Of a DNA stretch of 46,151 nt, positions 16,048-23,448 are shown one piece after another. The stretch spans positions 1-46,151 of the forward strand of contig JBCCIS010000041.1 of NCBI GenBank assembly GCA_039028155.1, given 5' to 3'. Source of the stretch: Pseudomonadota bacterium (lineage in GTDB: Bacteria > Pseudomonadota > Alphaproteobacteria > SP197). Below the pieces are notes generated by a model that was given only the letters and a program-made list of their open reading frames with translations, had not been told where the DNA came from and made no database searches. The first letter of the stretch is position 1; every line of letters starts with the position of its first letter. The position numbers were made by a program, and so were the translations under genes.

Positions 16048-18816
16048 TTACTCAGCCGCCTCGGGAACGGTCGCCTTATCGACGCGCACGGCGCAGAACT
16101 TGAACTCCGGGATCTTGCCGTAGGGATCGAGCGCCTGATTGGTCAGCATGTTGGCTGCGGCTTCGGCGTAGCAGAACGGCACGAAGATCATGCCGGGCTG
16201 GATGCCGGCATCCAGACGCGCCTTGGCTTCGATGACGCCGCGCCGCGTCGAGATGCGGATCGGTTCGCCGGGTGCGATGCCGAGACGTTCCATGTCGACC
16301 GGGGCCATGGTCGCGATGGCTTCCGGTTCCAGCGAGTCCAGATAGGTCGCGCGCCGTGTCATGGCGCCGGTGTGCCAGTGCTCCAACTGACGACCGGTGG
16401 TCAGCACCATCGGATAATCCTCATCGGGCAATTCGTCCGGCGACACGATGTTCGCGGGAACCATTTTGCCGCGACCCGACGGCGTCGGGTATTCCTCGGA
16501 AAAGACGATCGGCTGACCGGGATCGTCTTCGGAGAGGCATGGATAGGTGACCGCGTCCTCGCGCTCCAGGCGCTCCCAGGTGATGCCGGTGATCGAGTGC
16601 ATGGAGCGGCGCATCTCGTCATAGACGTCGGAGACGTGATCGTAGCGCCAGTCAAGACCGATGCCGCGCGCCATCTGCTGAATGATCTCCCAGTCCTGGC
16701 GCGCCTCGCCAGGCATCTCGACGGCTCTTCTGCCGCGTTGCACTTGACGGTTGGTGTTGGTCACCGTGCCGTCCTTTTCCGGCCAGGCGCTGGCCGGCAG
16801 GACGACGTCGGCATGCATCGCCGTCTCGGTCAGAAACAGGTCCTGGACGACCAGAATGTCGAGCTTGGCCAGCGCGTCGCGCGCGTGGTTGGCGTTGGGG
16901 TCCGACATCGCTGGGTTCTCGCCCATGATGTACATGCCCCGGATCGCACCCTCGTGGATCGCGCCCATGATCTCGACCACGGTCAGGCCCGGTTCCTTGT
17001 CCAGAACCGCGCCCCAGAACTCGCTGAACTTGTCATGGACTTCTTCACTCGCGACCGGCTGGTAGTCGGGATAGACCATCGGAATCAGACCGGCATCGGA
17101 CGCGCCCTGCACGTTGTTCTGGCCGCGCAGGGGATGCAGACCGCTGCCCGCGCGGCCGGTCTGTCCGCACATCAGCGCAAGCGCGATCAGGCAGCGCGAG
17201 TTGTCGGTGCCGTGTACGTGCTGGCTGATGCCCATGCCCCAGAAGATCATCGCCCGTTCGGCCGTGCCGTAGAGGCGGGCGACTTCGATCAGAGTATCGG
17301 CCGGAATGCCGCAGATCTCTTCCATCGCCTCGGGTGAAAAGTCCTCAAGATGCTCTTTGAGCGCCTCGAAGCCTTCGGTCATGCCCTGAATGTACTGCTC
17401 GTCGTAGAGTTTCTCCTTCACGATCACATGCATGATCGCGTTCAACATCGAGACATCGCCGCCCGGTTTGAACTGCAGCATGTGTGTCGCGTGCTTTCTG
17501 AGCGCCTGGCCGCGGGGATCCATGACGATCAGTTTCGCGCCGTCCTTGACCGCCTGCTTAAAGAAGGTCGCTGCGACCGGATGGTTCTCGGTCGGGTTGG
17601 CGCCGATGACGATGAAGACGTCGGACTTTACAGCGTCGGTAAAGGGTGCGGTCACGGCGCCCGATCCAATCGTCTCCATCAGCGCAGCGACGGAGCTGGC
17701 ATGACACAGCCGCGTGCAGTGGTCGACGTTGTTGGAGCCGAAACCGGTGCGCACCAGCTTCTGGAACAGATAAGCCTCTTCGTTCGAGCCTTTCGCCGAA
17801 CCGAAACCGGCCAAGGCGCGTCCGCCATGCTCGTCGATGATCTTGCGCAGGCCGCCGGTCGCTTTGTCGAGCGCCTCGTCCCACGTCGCCTCGCGGAAAT
17901 GGGTCAGCGGGTTGCCGGGGTCCATGTCGAAGTCGCCACTTTTTGGTGCGTCATCACGCCGGATCAGTGGCTTGGTCAACCGATGCGGATGGTTGATGTA
18001 GTCGAAGCCGAAGCGGCCCTTGACGCACAGGCGGCCGTGATTGGATGGGCCTTCCTTGCCCTTGACCGCGACAATACGGTTGTCCTCGATCTGATAGGTG
18101 AGCTGGCAGCCGACGCCGCAATACGGGCAGACGCTGTCGACCTCCTTCTTCGGCTTGGCCTTACCGACGCCCTTGGCGTCGACCATGGTCGCGGGCATCA
18201 GCGCGCCGGTCGGACACGACTGCACGCACTCGCCGCAGGCAACACAGGTCGATTCGCCCATGGGGTCGTCGAAGTCGAAAATGATCTTCGCGTGGTGGCC
18301 GCGATTGGCCATGCCAATGACGTCGTTGACTTGGATCTCGCGACAGGCGCGGACGCAGCGGGTGCAGTTGATACAGGCGTCGAGGTTGACCGCCATCGCC
18401 AAATGGCTGAGGTCGGGCAGGTGCGTGCCTCGCGCCGGGAAGCGGCTTTCGTGAACCCCCATCTCGTCCGACCAATGCCAGAGCTCGGACTCCTGTGTGT
18501 GCGCGACATCGCGCTCCGGCTGATCGGCGACCAAAAGCTCCAGCACCATGTTGCGTGATGCTTCCGCGCGATCCGAGCCGGTCTTGACCACCATGCCCGG
18601 ATTGGGTTCGCGGATGCAGGACGCGGCCAGCGTTCGTTCGCCTTCGATCTCGACCATGCACAGTCGGCAATTGCCGTCGGCGCGGTAGTCGGCCATCTCG
18701 GTGAAACAGAGGTGAGGGATCGTCTTGCCGTGACGCTTGGCGACTTGCCAAATGGTTTCGCCCGGTTCAGCGGTCACCTCGTTTCCGTCGAGGGTGAAGG
18801 TGATCGGATCGCTCAC
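16048..18816 (-). CDS. fdsA: NAD-dependent formate dehydrogenase, molybdenum catalytic subunit
   Basis: Cytosolic catalytic subunit (922 aa) that oxidises formate to CO2 at a bis-MGD molybdenum centre. The order of domains is: N-terminal 2Fe-2S ferredoxin fold (about 1-80, CRLCMVEIEG); His-Cys cluster segment; two 4Fe-4S sites (CINCTRCVRACR and CVACGECVQSCPTGAL); the 4Fe-4S of the molybdopterin domain (CPYCGVGCQ, LCVKGRFGFDY); and the Mo ligand Cys371 in HCTRLCHASS, a cysteine rather than selenocysteine. The C-terminal pterin-binding domain closes with TGRQLEHWHTGAMTRR. The start GTG at 18816 has GGAGG upstream and overlaps the fdsGB stop (GTGA). FdhD and MobA for its maturation are encoded at 11.3-12.8 kb. 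Confidence 0.95.
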   Translation of the reverse strand: MSDPITFTLDGNEVTAEPGETIWQVAKRHGKTIPHLCFTEMADYRADGNCRLCMVEIEGERTLAASCIREPNPGMVVKTGSDRAEASRNMVLELLVADQPERDVAHTQESELWHWSDEMGVHESRFPARGTHLPDLSHLAMAVNLDACINCTRCVRACREIQVNDVIGMANRGHHAKIIFDFDDPMGESTCVACGECVQSCPTGALMPATMVDAKGVGKAKPKKEVDSVCPYCGVGCQLTYQIEDNRIVAVKGKEGPSNHGRLCVKGRFGFDYINHPHRLTKPLIRRDDAPKSGDFDMDPGNPLTHFREATWDEALDKATGGLRKIIDEHGGRALAGFGSAKGSNEEAYLFQKLVRTGFGSNNVDHCTRLCHASSVAALMETIGSGAVTAPFTDAVKSDVFIVIGANPTENHPVAATFFKQAVKDGAKLIVMDPRGQALRKHATHMLQFKPGGDVSMLNAIMHVIVKEKLYDEQYIQGMTEGFEALKEHLEDFSPEAMEEICGIPADTLIEVARLYGTAERAMIFWGMGISQHVHGTDNSRCLIALALMCGQTGRAGSGLHPLRGQNNVQGASDAGLIPMVYPDYQPVASEEVHDKFSEFWGAVLDKEPGLTVVEIMGAIHEGAIRGMYIMGENPAMSDPNANHARDALAKLDILVVQDLFLTETAMHADVVLPASAWPEKDGTVTNTNRQVQRGRRAVEMPGEARQDWEIIQQMARGIGLDWRYDHVSDVYDEMRRSMHSITGITWERLEREDAVTYPCLSEDDPGQPIVFSEEYPTPSGRGKMVPANIVSPDELPDEDYPMVLTTGRQLEHWHTGAMTRRATYLDSLEPEAIATMAPVDMERLGIAPGEPIRISTRRGVIEAKARLDAGIQPGMIFVPFCYAEAAANMLTNQALDPYGKIPEFKFCAVRVDKATVPEAAE

Positions 18817-20516
18817 GATACGTCCTCCGGAAAATACTTCATAACCGTCAAGATGGGGTTTGGCGCCGCCTGGCCCAAGCCGCAGATCGACGCATCGATC
18901 ATCGTCGTCGACAGCTCGCCCAAAAGGGCTGCGTCCCAAGGACCTCTCGACATCAGCTTCACCGCCTTCTCGCAGCCGACCCGGCACGGCGTGCATTGGC
19001 CGCAGCTTTCGTCCTCGAAGAACTTCATGAGGTTGATCGCGGCGTCCTTCATGTTGTCCTGGTCGGACAGAATGACGACGGCGGCCGAGCCGATCAGCGC
19101 GCCGTGGGGCTGCAGCGTGTCGAAGTCGAGGGGCACGTCGCCCAGCGAGGCCGGCAGGATGCCGCCCGACGCGCCGCCGGGCAGGTAGCCCTTGAACGTA
19201 TGGCCGTCGGCCATGCCGCCACAGTATTCGTCGATCAGTTCCTTCACCGTGATGCCGGCGGGCGCCAGCTTGACGCCCGGCTCCTTGACCCGGCCCGACA
19301 CCGAAAAGCTGCGTAGACCAACCCGCTCATGGCGGCCGTGCTGGGTGAAACTCTCCGGGCCGTTGTTCAGGATATCGGTGACCCAATAAAGGGTCTCGAC
19401 GTTATGGACCAGCGTCGGCTGGCCGAAGATGCCGATCTTGGCGACAAACGGCGGACGGTGACGGGGCAGGCCACGCTTGCCCTCGATCGATTCGATCATC
19501 GCGGACTCTTCACCGCAGATGTAGGCACCGGCGCCGCGCCGCAAATGGATCTTTGTGCGCTGATCGAGGCCCGCGTCGCACACCTTCTGGAGTTCCTTTT
19601 CTAGGATCTCCAAGACGGACGGGTACTCATCGCGCATGTAGATATAGACCGCCTCGGCCTCGACGACCCAGGCGGCGATCAGCATGCCTTCGATGAACTG
19701 GTGGGGCTTGCGCTCAAGGTAATAGCGGTCCTTGAACGTGCCGGGCTCTCCTTCGTCGCCGTTGACCGCCATCAGTCGCGGCGTCGTTTCCATGCGCACG
19801 AACTTCCACTTGCGCCCGGCCGGGAAACCGGCGCCGCCCAGGCCGCGAAGGTTGGAGGCCTCCATGGTGGCAATCAGGTCGTCGGGCTCGTGCTTGCCCG
19901 CCAGCACGTCACGCAGGAAGGCGTAGCCGCCGTCAGCGACATAGGCGTCGTAATCCTGGTAGTCGGGGATCGGCGCATCGAGGTCGCCGGCTTTAACGGC
20001 CGCTTCGATCGTCGCCCTGTCGGCGTGATCGATATCGTTGCGTCCGACTTTTGCGACCGGCGCCGTGTCGCAGCGTCCCATGCAGGGCGCGCGCACGACG
20101 CGGACATCGGGGCCGAGGTTGCCGTCAAGCGAGTCGATCAGGGTATCGGCCCCCATCATCTCGCAGGTCAGGCTGTCGCAAACCCGGATGGTGATCGGCG
20201 CGGGCGGTGTCTCGCCTTCCTTCACCACGTCAAAGTGATGATAGAACGTCGCGACCTCATAGGCCTCGGCCATCGGGATGCGCATCAACTCGGCCAACGC
20301 CTGCAGGTGACGCGCGGAGATGTGTTTGTAGCGGTCCTGGATCAGATGCAGATATTCAATCAGAAGGTCGCGGTCGCGCAGGCGGCCGTCCAGCAGCGCG
20401 CCGATTTCGGCGAGCGCCGTCGGGTCCGGTTGCCGGCCCTTGGCCGTTGTCCGGGTCTTGCGTTTGCCGGCGCCGGGATGGCGTCGTCGTCTTAGTTCGC
20501 CGGTAGCGGTCGTCAT
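18813..20516 (-). CDS. Formate dehydrogenase FdsG-FdsB fusion (NADH-reducing subunit)
   Basis: A 567-aa fusion of two subunits that are separate in Cupriavidus- or Rhodobacter-type enzymes. The N-terminal about 160 residues are FdsG/NuoE-like with a 2Fe-2S site (VCDSLTC and APCMGRC). After a short linker the FdsB/NuoF part begins: FMN site (LRGLGGAGFPAGRKW), NAD site (GAGAYICGEESAMIESIEGKRG), and a 4Fe-4S site near the C-terminus (ESCGQCTPCRVGC). It passes formate electrons from FdsA to NAD+. I chose the ATG at 20516; an in-frame GTG lies at 20525. The first 30 residues are Arg/Lys-rich. Stop and start of fdsA overlap. No fdsC or fdsD gene follows in the cluster. Confidence 0.93.
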   Translation of the reverse strand: MTTATGELRRRRHPGAGKRKTRTTAKGRQPDPTALAEIGALLDGRLRDRDLLIEYLHLIQDRYKHISARHLQALAELMRIPMAEAYEVATFYHHFDVVKEGETPPAPITIRVCDSLTCEMMGADTLIDSLDGNLGPDVRVVRAPCMGRCDTAPVAKVGRNDIDHADRATIEAAVKAGDLDAPIPDYQDYDAYVADGGYAFLRDVLAGKHEPDDLIATMEASNLRGLGGAGFPAGRKWKFVRMETTPRLMAVNGDEGEPGTFKDRYYLERKPHQFIEGMLIAAWVVEAEAVYIYMRDEYPSVLEILEKELQKVCDAGLDQRTKIHLRRGAGAYICGEESAMIESIEGKRGLPRHRPPFVAKIGIFGQPTLVHNVETLYWVTDILNNGPESFTQHGRHERVGLRSFSVSGRVKEPGVKLAPAGITVKELIDEYCGGMADGHTFKGYLPGGASGGILPASLGDVPLDFDTLQPHGALIGSAAVVILSDQDNMKDAAINLMKFFEDESCGQCTPCRVGCEKAVKLMSRGPWDAALLGELSTTMIDASICGLGQAAPNPILTVMKYFPEDVS

Positions 20517-20725
20517 CGACCTCACTCGTCACATCATAGCTTGTACGCCAGACGGCTACGTGGCCGTGGCGGCGACCGATACAAAGTGCATGTTTTGCGC
20601 TGTGGCAATCGGAATCATGCGTTTTGCGGTTTCTCAACCAATAACAGACCAATTTTTGCCCCGAATCGTTAGGATTGGGGACGAATTGGCCCTGAAAAAC
20701 CGGCGGGAACCTGCCAGACGAAACA

Positions 20726-20908
20726 TCAAAAGTCACGCTCTGACGCGACAATCTGCAGCGTCACGATGTCGCTATTGATCAAGCGCTTGCCGGCGTTCTC
20801 GAAATTGACCGTGACACGCGCGCCGATGACGCTCTGCACCTGTCCGATACCCCAGTCCGGCTCGGCCGGATGGCGAACCAGCGTGCCGGGTGCGAGCAAG
20901 TCGTGCAC
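20726..20908 (-). CDS. DUF3553 family small protein
   Basis: A 60-residue protein with the compact DUF3553 pattern: PGTLVRHPAEPDWGIGQVQSVIG, then VTVNFENAGKRLI and a hydrophobic end. The fold looks like a small beta barrel of the CarD/Tudor-like kind, found elsewhere beside helicases, but its role is not established. It is monocistronic here, about 200 bases from the start of fdsGB and divergent from chpT. That 200-base gap has no other gene I can support; it should carry the fdsGB promoter. Confidence 0.8.
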   Translation of the reverse strand: MHDLLAPGTLVRHPAEPDWGIGQVQSVIGARVTVNFENAGKRLINSDIVTLQIVASERDF

Positions 20909-21019
20909 ATCAATCTCCCAATCAGCGTGGTGACAACAAGCGGTTAACTTGCTGCGGCGTCAAAATAGAACGATGTTGTGTGGACGACCATGGCGCTAAT
21001 CGGAGGCACCCAGGCAGGT

Positions 21020-21619
21020 ATGATGGATGACAACGACGCCTTGCGGTTGGCAGCGCTGTTGTGTTCGCGTTTGGCGCATGAACTGGCTGGTCCGGCCGGT
21101 GCGGTTGCCAACGGTCTGGAACTCAGCGCCGGAGACCATGGCATCGATGATGCCAATGATCTGACGCGCGACGCGTGTGCACAGCTTACGCGTCGGCTGA
21201 CGTTTTTCCGGCGCGCCTACGGCACGGGCGAGGGAATGACGTGGCACGAGGCGCGCAAGGTCACAGCGGATTACCTGGCAGAGACCCGATATCACCTGAA
21301 CTGGTCCGATTCATGTGTCGAAGGAACCAGTTCGGGCGCGCGTTTGGTGCTGAACCTAATCTTGTGCGCGATGGAAACAACCCCGGCCGGCGCTGTATTG
21401 GAGATCTTGGATACTGGCCATCCAGCGGTCGCGGCAAAGGGCGAATTGGCCGAGATTGCCCTGCCAACGGAGGGGAACATTTATCAAGCGATGAGTCCGC
21501 GCGATGTGCAGCCCGTGTTTACGGCACAGTTGGCTTGGTCAATGGGGTTGGATTTGGATGCAGAGGTGCGCGATGCCGGCCACATAGTCTGGCATGCGCG
21601 CCCGATCGAGCATGGTTGA
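21020..21619 (+). CDS. chpT: Histidine phosphotransferase ChpT
   Basis: Phosphotransfer protein between the kinase CckA and the regulator CtrA. With the start at the ATG at 21020 (199 aa), the dimerisation helix is ALRLAALLCSRLAHELAGPAGAVANGLEL. His20 is the expected phosphorylated residue, followed by Glu, as in the family pattern S-R-x-x-H-[DE]. The second half is a degenerate histidine-kinase ATPase-like domain (LVLNLILCAMETTPAGAVLEI) without full ATP-binding boxes, as known for ChpT. Alternative starts at 20978 or 20990 would add up to 14 residues. A TTAAC half-site lies at 20944. It is convergent with ctrA across a strong terminator. Confidence 0.88.
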   Translation: MMDDNDALRLAALLCSRLAHELAGPAGAVANGLELSAGDHGIDDANDLTRDACAQLTRRLTFFRRAYGTGEGMTWHEARKVTADYLAETRYHLNWSDSCVEGTSSGARLVLNLILCAMETTPAGAVLEILDTGHPAVAAKGELAEIALPTEGNIYQAMSPRDVQPVFTAQLAWSMGLDLDAEVRDAGHIVWHARPIEHG

Positions 21620-21767
21620 TCCGCTGCATTAGGTTCCCCGACCCGCGAAGGCACCCATCGTTTACACGCGCTGTTGCGTCGTCGCGCCCCTGAGCGCTAA
21701 CCAAGGTCCAGAACACAGGTTTCCCTGCCGCATCAAGCGGACTTGGTCTCGAACTCGACCTCGACAT

Positions 21768-21808
21768 AAAAGGGCCGGCGCATGCGGTCTGGCATGCCCG
21801 GCCCTTTG
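21768..21808. terminator. Bidirectional intrinsic terminator between chpT and ctrA
   Basis: A long hairpin with arms of 16-17 bases pairs AAAGGGCCGG-C-GCATGC with GCATGCCCGGCCCTTT around a six-base loop, with a single bulged base. The A/T flanks give a T-run on each strand, so it can stop both convergent genes. The 150 bases between the chpT stop and this hairpin show nothing else. Confidence 0.8.
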
Positions 21809-21828
21809 CTTAAGCTTAAACGACGCGG

Positions 21829-22536
21829 TCAGCTTGCCTTGCGCTCGACGTGGGCGCCTGGCTCCGGCTCACGCAGCGAGTAGCCGCGGCCCCAATCGGT
21901 CTCGATATAGTGGTCGCCGCCGGTTGCCTTGGCGATCTTACGGCGCAGCTTGCACACGAAGACGTCGATGATCTTCAGTTCCGGCTCGTCGACGCCACTG
22001 TAAAGGTGGGTCAGGAATTGGTCCTTGGTGACCGTGGTGCCCTTGCGCAATGCCAGAAGCTCGAGAACACCGAACTCCTTGCCAGTCAGCGAGACCGGCA
22101 CGCCATCGACCTCGGCCCGGCGATCGGTCATCTTGATTTTCAAGCGTCCGACCTCGACCTCGGACTGGGCGTGGCCTTCCGAGCGCCTGACGATCGCATG
22201 AATGCGCGCGACCAACTCCTCGCGGTCGAAGGGCTTGGTCAGATAGTCGTCGGCGCCCTGGCCCAGACCACGCACCTTATGGTCAAGCTCCGCGAGACCC
22301 GACAGCATGAGGACAGGCGTCGTTACCCGCGCGTCGCGCAATTGGCGCAGAACACCGTGGCCCTCAACGTCCGGCAGCATGATATCCAGGATGATCAACG
22401 AGTAATCGTAGGATCGTGCCAGCCCCAGGCCTTCCTCGCCGGTCGCGGCGACGTCAACCGCGCACCCTTCCGCCTCCAAGATACGGCGGACGGTTTCGGC
22501 TTCGAGCTCGCTGTCTTCAATCAGAAGCAGTCGCAT
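21829..22536 (-). CDS. ctrA: Cell cycle response regulator CtrA
   Basis: OmpR/PhoB-family DNA-binding regulator (235 aa) that controls cell-cycle, motility and division genes in alphaproteobacteria. The receiver domain spans residues 1-120, with the acidic pocket at Glu7-Asp8, phosphorylated Asp51 in LIILDIMLPDVEG, Ser79 in MLSG and Lys102 in LTKPFD. The winged-helix domain includes the CtrA recognition region GTTVTKDQFLTHLYSG and DVFVCKLRRKI, and the closing WGRGYSLREP. The chpT and cckA genes that phosphorylate it flank it. A CtrA-like box and a GANTC site sit in its own upstream region, which suggests autoregulation and methylation control. Confidence 0.97.
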   Translation of the reverse strand: MRLLLIEDSELEAETVRRILEAEGCAVDVAATGEEGLGLARSYDYSLIILDIMLPDVEGHGVLRQLRDARVTTPVLMLSGLAELDHKVRGLGQGADDYLTKPFDREELVARIHAIVRRSEGHAQSEVEVGRLKIKMTDRRAEVDGVPVSLTGKEFGVLELLALRKGTTVTKDQFLTHLYSGVDEPELKIIDVFVCKLRRKIAKATGGDHYIETDWGRGYSLREPEPGAHVERKAS

Positions 22537-22540
22537 ACCT

Positions 22541-22580
22541 TTAACCCCGACTCTGTGGGCTAAGTTTACGGGAAGTTAAC
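22541..22580 (-). promoter_or_regulatory. Candidate CtrA box and CcrM (GANTC) site upstream of ctrA
   Basis: Read on the ctrA strand, 22580-22564 is GTTAACTTCCCGTAAAC. This gives TTAA, seven bases, then TAAA, one change from the CtrA consensus TTAA-N7-TTAA. A GAGTC at 22553-22549 fits the CcrM methylation site GANTC, and another TTAA half-site lies at 22544-22541, just before the start codon. Position and content match the known self-regulated, methylation-sensitive ctrA promoter logic in Caulobacter; function here is inferred. Confidence 0.55.
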
Positions 22581-22751
22581 CAATTCCATCAAAAGCGAAC
22601 GCGACGAGATGTGACGACCGTCAACCGATTTTCCACAATTTGTGACAATTCCTGGCAACCCACCTTTGAGGGACTTGCGGAATCCCCCGCTTCCGACCTA
22701 TAAGCGCGCCCGCAATCAAGGCTTTGCAACAACATCCAGCAAGAGGGGTGC

Positions 22752-23174
22752 ATGGCCACCGAACTTGAACTCCCTGATGGTTACCGACCCACCAAGAGAG
22801 AGCCGTTCATGAACCCCGTTCAGCGGGAGTATTTTAGGAGAAAACTCCTCAATTGGCGGGAAGAACTGCTTAAAGATTCAACCGAAACAATCCGTCATCT
22901 GCAAGAAGAAACGTCGCCCGAGCCGGACCTGGCCGACCGGGCATCCACCGAGACCGACCGGGCGATTGAGCTGAGAACCCGTGATCGCGAACGGAAGTTG
23001 ATCTCGAAAATCGATGCCGCGCTGCGCCGGATCGATGATGGTACTTACGGTTTCTGCGAGGAAACCGGTGAACCAATCAGCATCAAGCGCCTGGAAGCCC
23101 GCCCGATTGCCACCCTGAGCCTGGAGGCCCAGGAGCGACATGAACGTCGTGAGCGTGTGTATCGCGACGACTAA
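22752..23174 (+). CDS. dksA: DksA/TraR family RNA polymerase-binding transcription factor
   Basis: DksA enters the RNA polymerase secondary channel and, with ppGpp, tunes rRNA and amino-acid promoters. The 140-aa protein has the globular N-terminus (EYFRRKLLNWREELLKDS), the coiled coil with the acidic tip DLADRASTETDRAIELR, and the C-terminal finger region YGFCEETGEPISIKRLEARPIATLSLEAQE. Only the first of four zinc-finger cysteines remains; the other three positions are Thr, Ser and Ala, the C-T-S-A type known in alphaproteobacteria. It starts at the ATG at 22752 after an AAGAGGGG ribosome-binding site. TATAAG at 22700 may be its -10. An intrinsic terminator follows. Confidence 0.94.
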   Translation: MATELELPDGYRPTKREPFMNPVQREYFRRKLLNWREELLKDSTETIRHLQEETSPEPDLADRASTETDRAIELRTRDRERKLISKIDAALRRIDDGTYGFCEETGEPISIKRLEARPIATLSLEAQERHERRERVYRDD

Positions 23175-23226
23175 GATAGAATAGCGCGCCCGCCCGACGT
23201 CGCGGGGGCCTCGACAACCTGCCTGA

Positions 23227-23257
23227 GGGGTTCGGACACTGTCCGGGTCCCTTTTTT
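23227..23257 (+). terminator. Intrinsic terminator after dksA
   Basis: A GC stem CGGAC-ACT-GTCCG, extended by weaker outer pairs (GGGG with TCCC), is followed directly by six T residues at 23252-23257. It lies about 50 bases after the dksA stop and before cckA, so the two genes are separate units. Confidence 0.75.
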
Positions 23258-23448
23258 GTTGGCGGTTGGCCTTCGCGTGATCGTGTTGACGGTCACCAGA
23301 AGGGCAGCCAATTGGGGTCGCGCAAAGGCGGTAAACTGGTTTATGATACGGTCCTAAGGCATTGAAGTAGAGTTGGATTCGCGGGTTGGGTGCTACCGTC
23401 CGGGCGGGTTCTGACGACTTTTGTGCCCGGTACTTGGGGATCCCGGCC

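Noticed and set aside
15928-18558. Two long plus-strand frames (469 and 402 codons) opposite fdsA
   Set aside because: They mirror the fdsA coding sequence with its clear cofactor motifs; their translations are Arg/His/Asp-rich without a recognisable family.
18600-18700. Possible selenocysteine formate dehydrogenase
   Set aside because: The molybdenum ligand position encodes Cys371 (TGT) and no in-frame TGA is present, so no selenocysteine insertion is needed.
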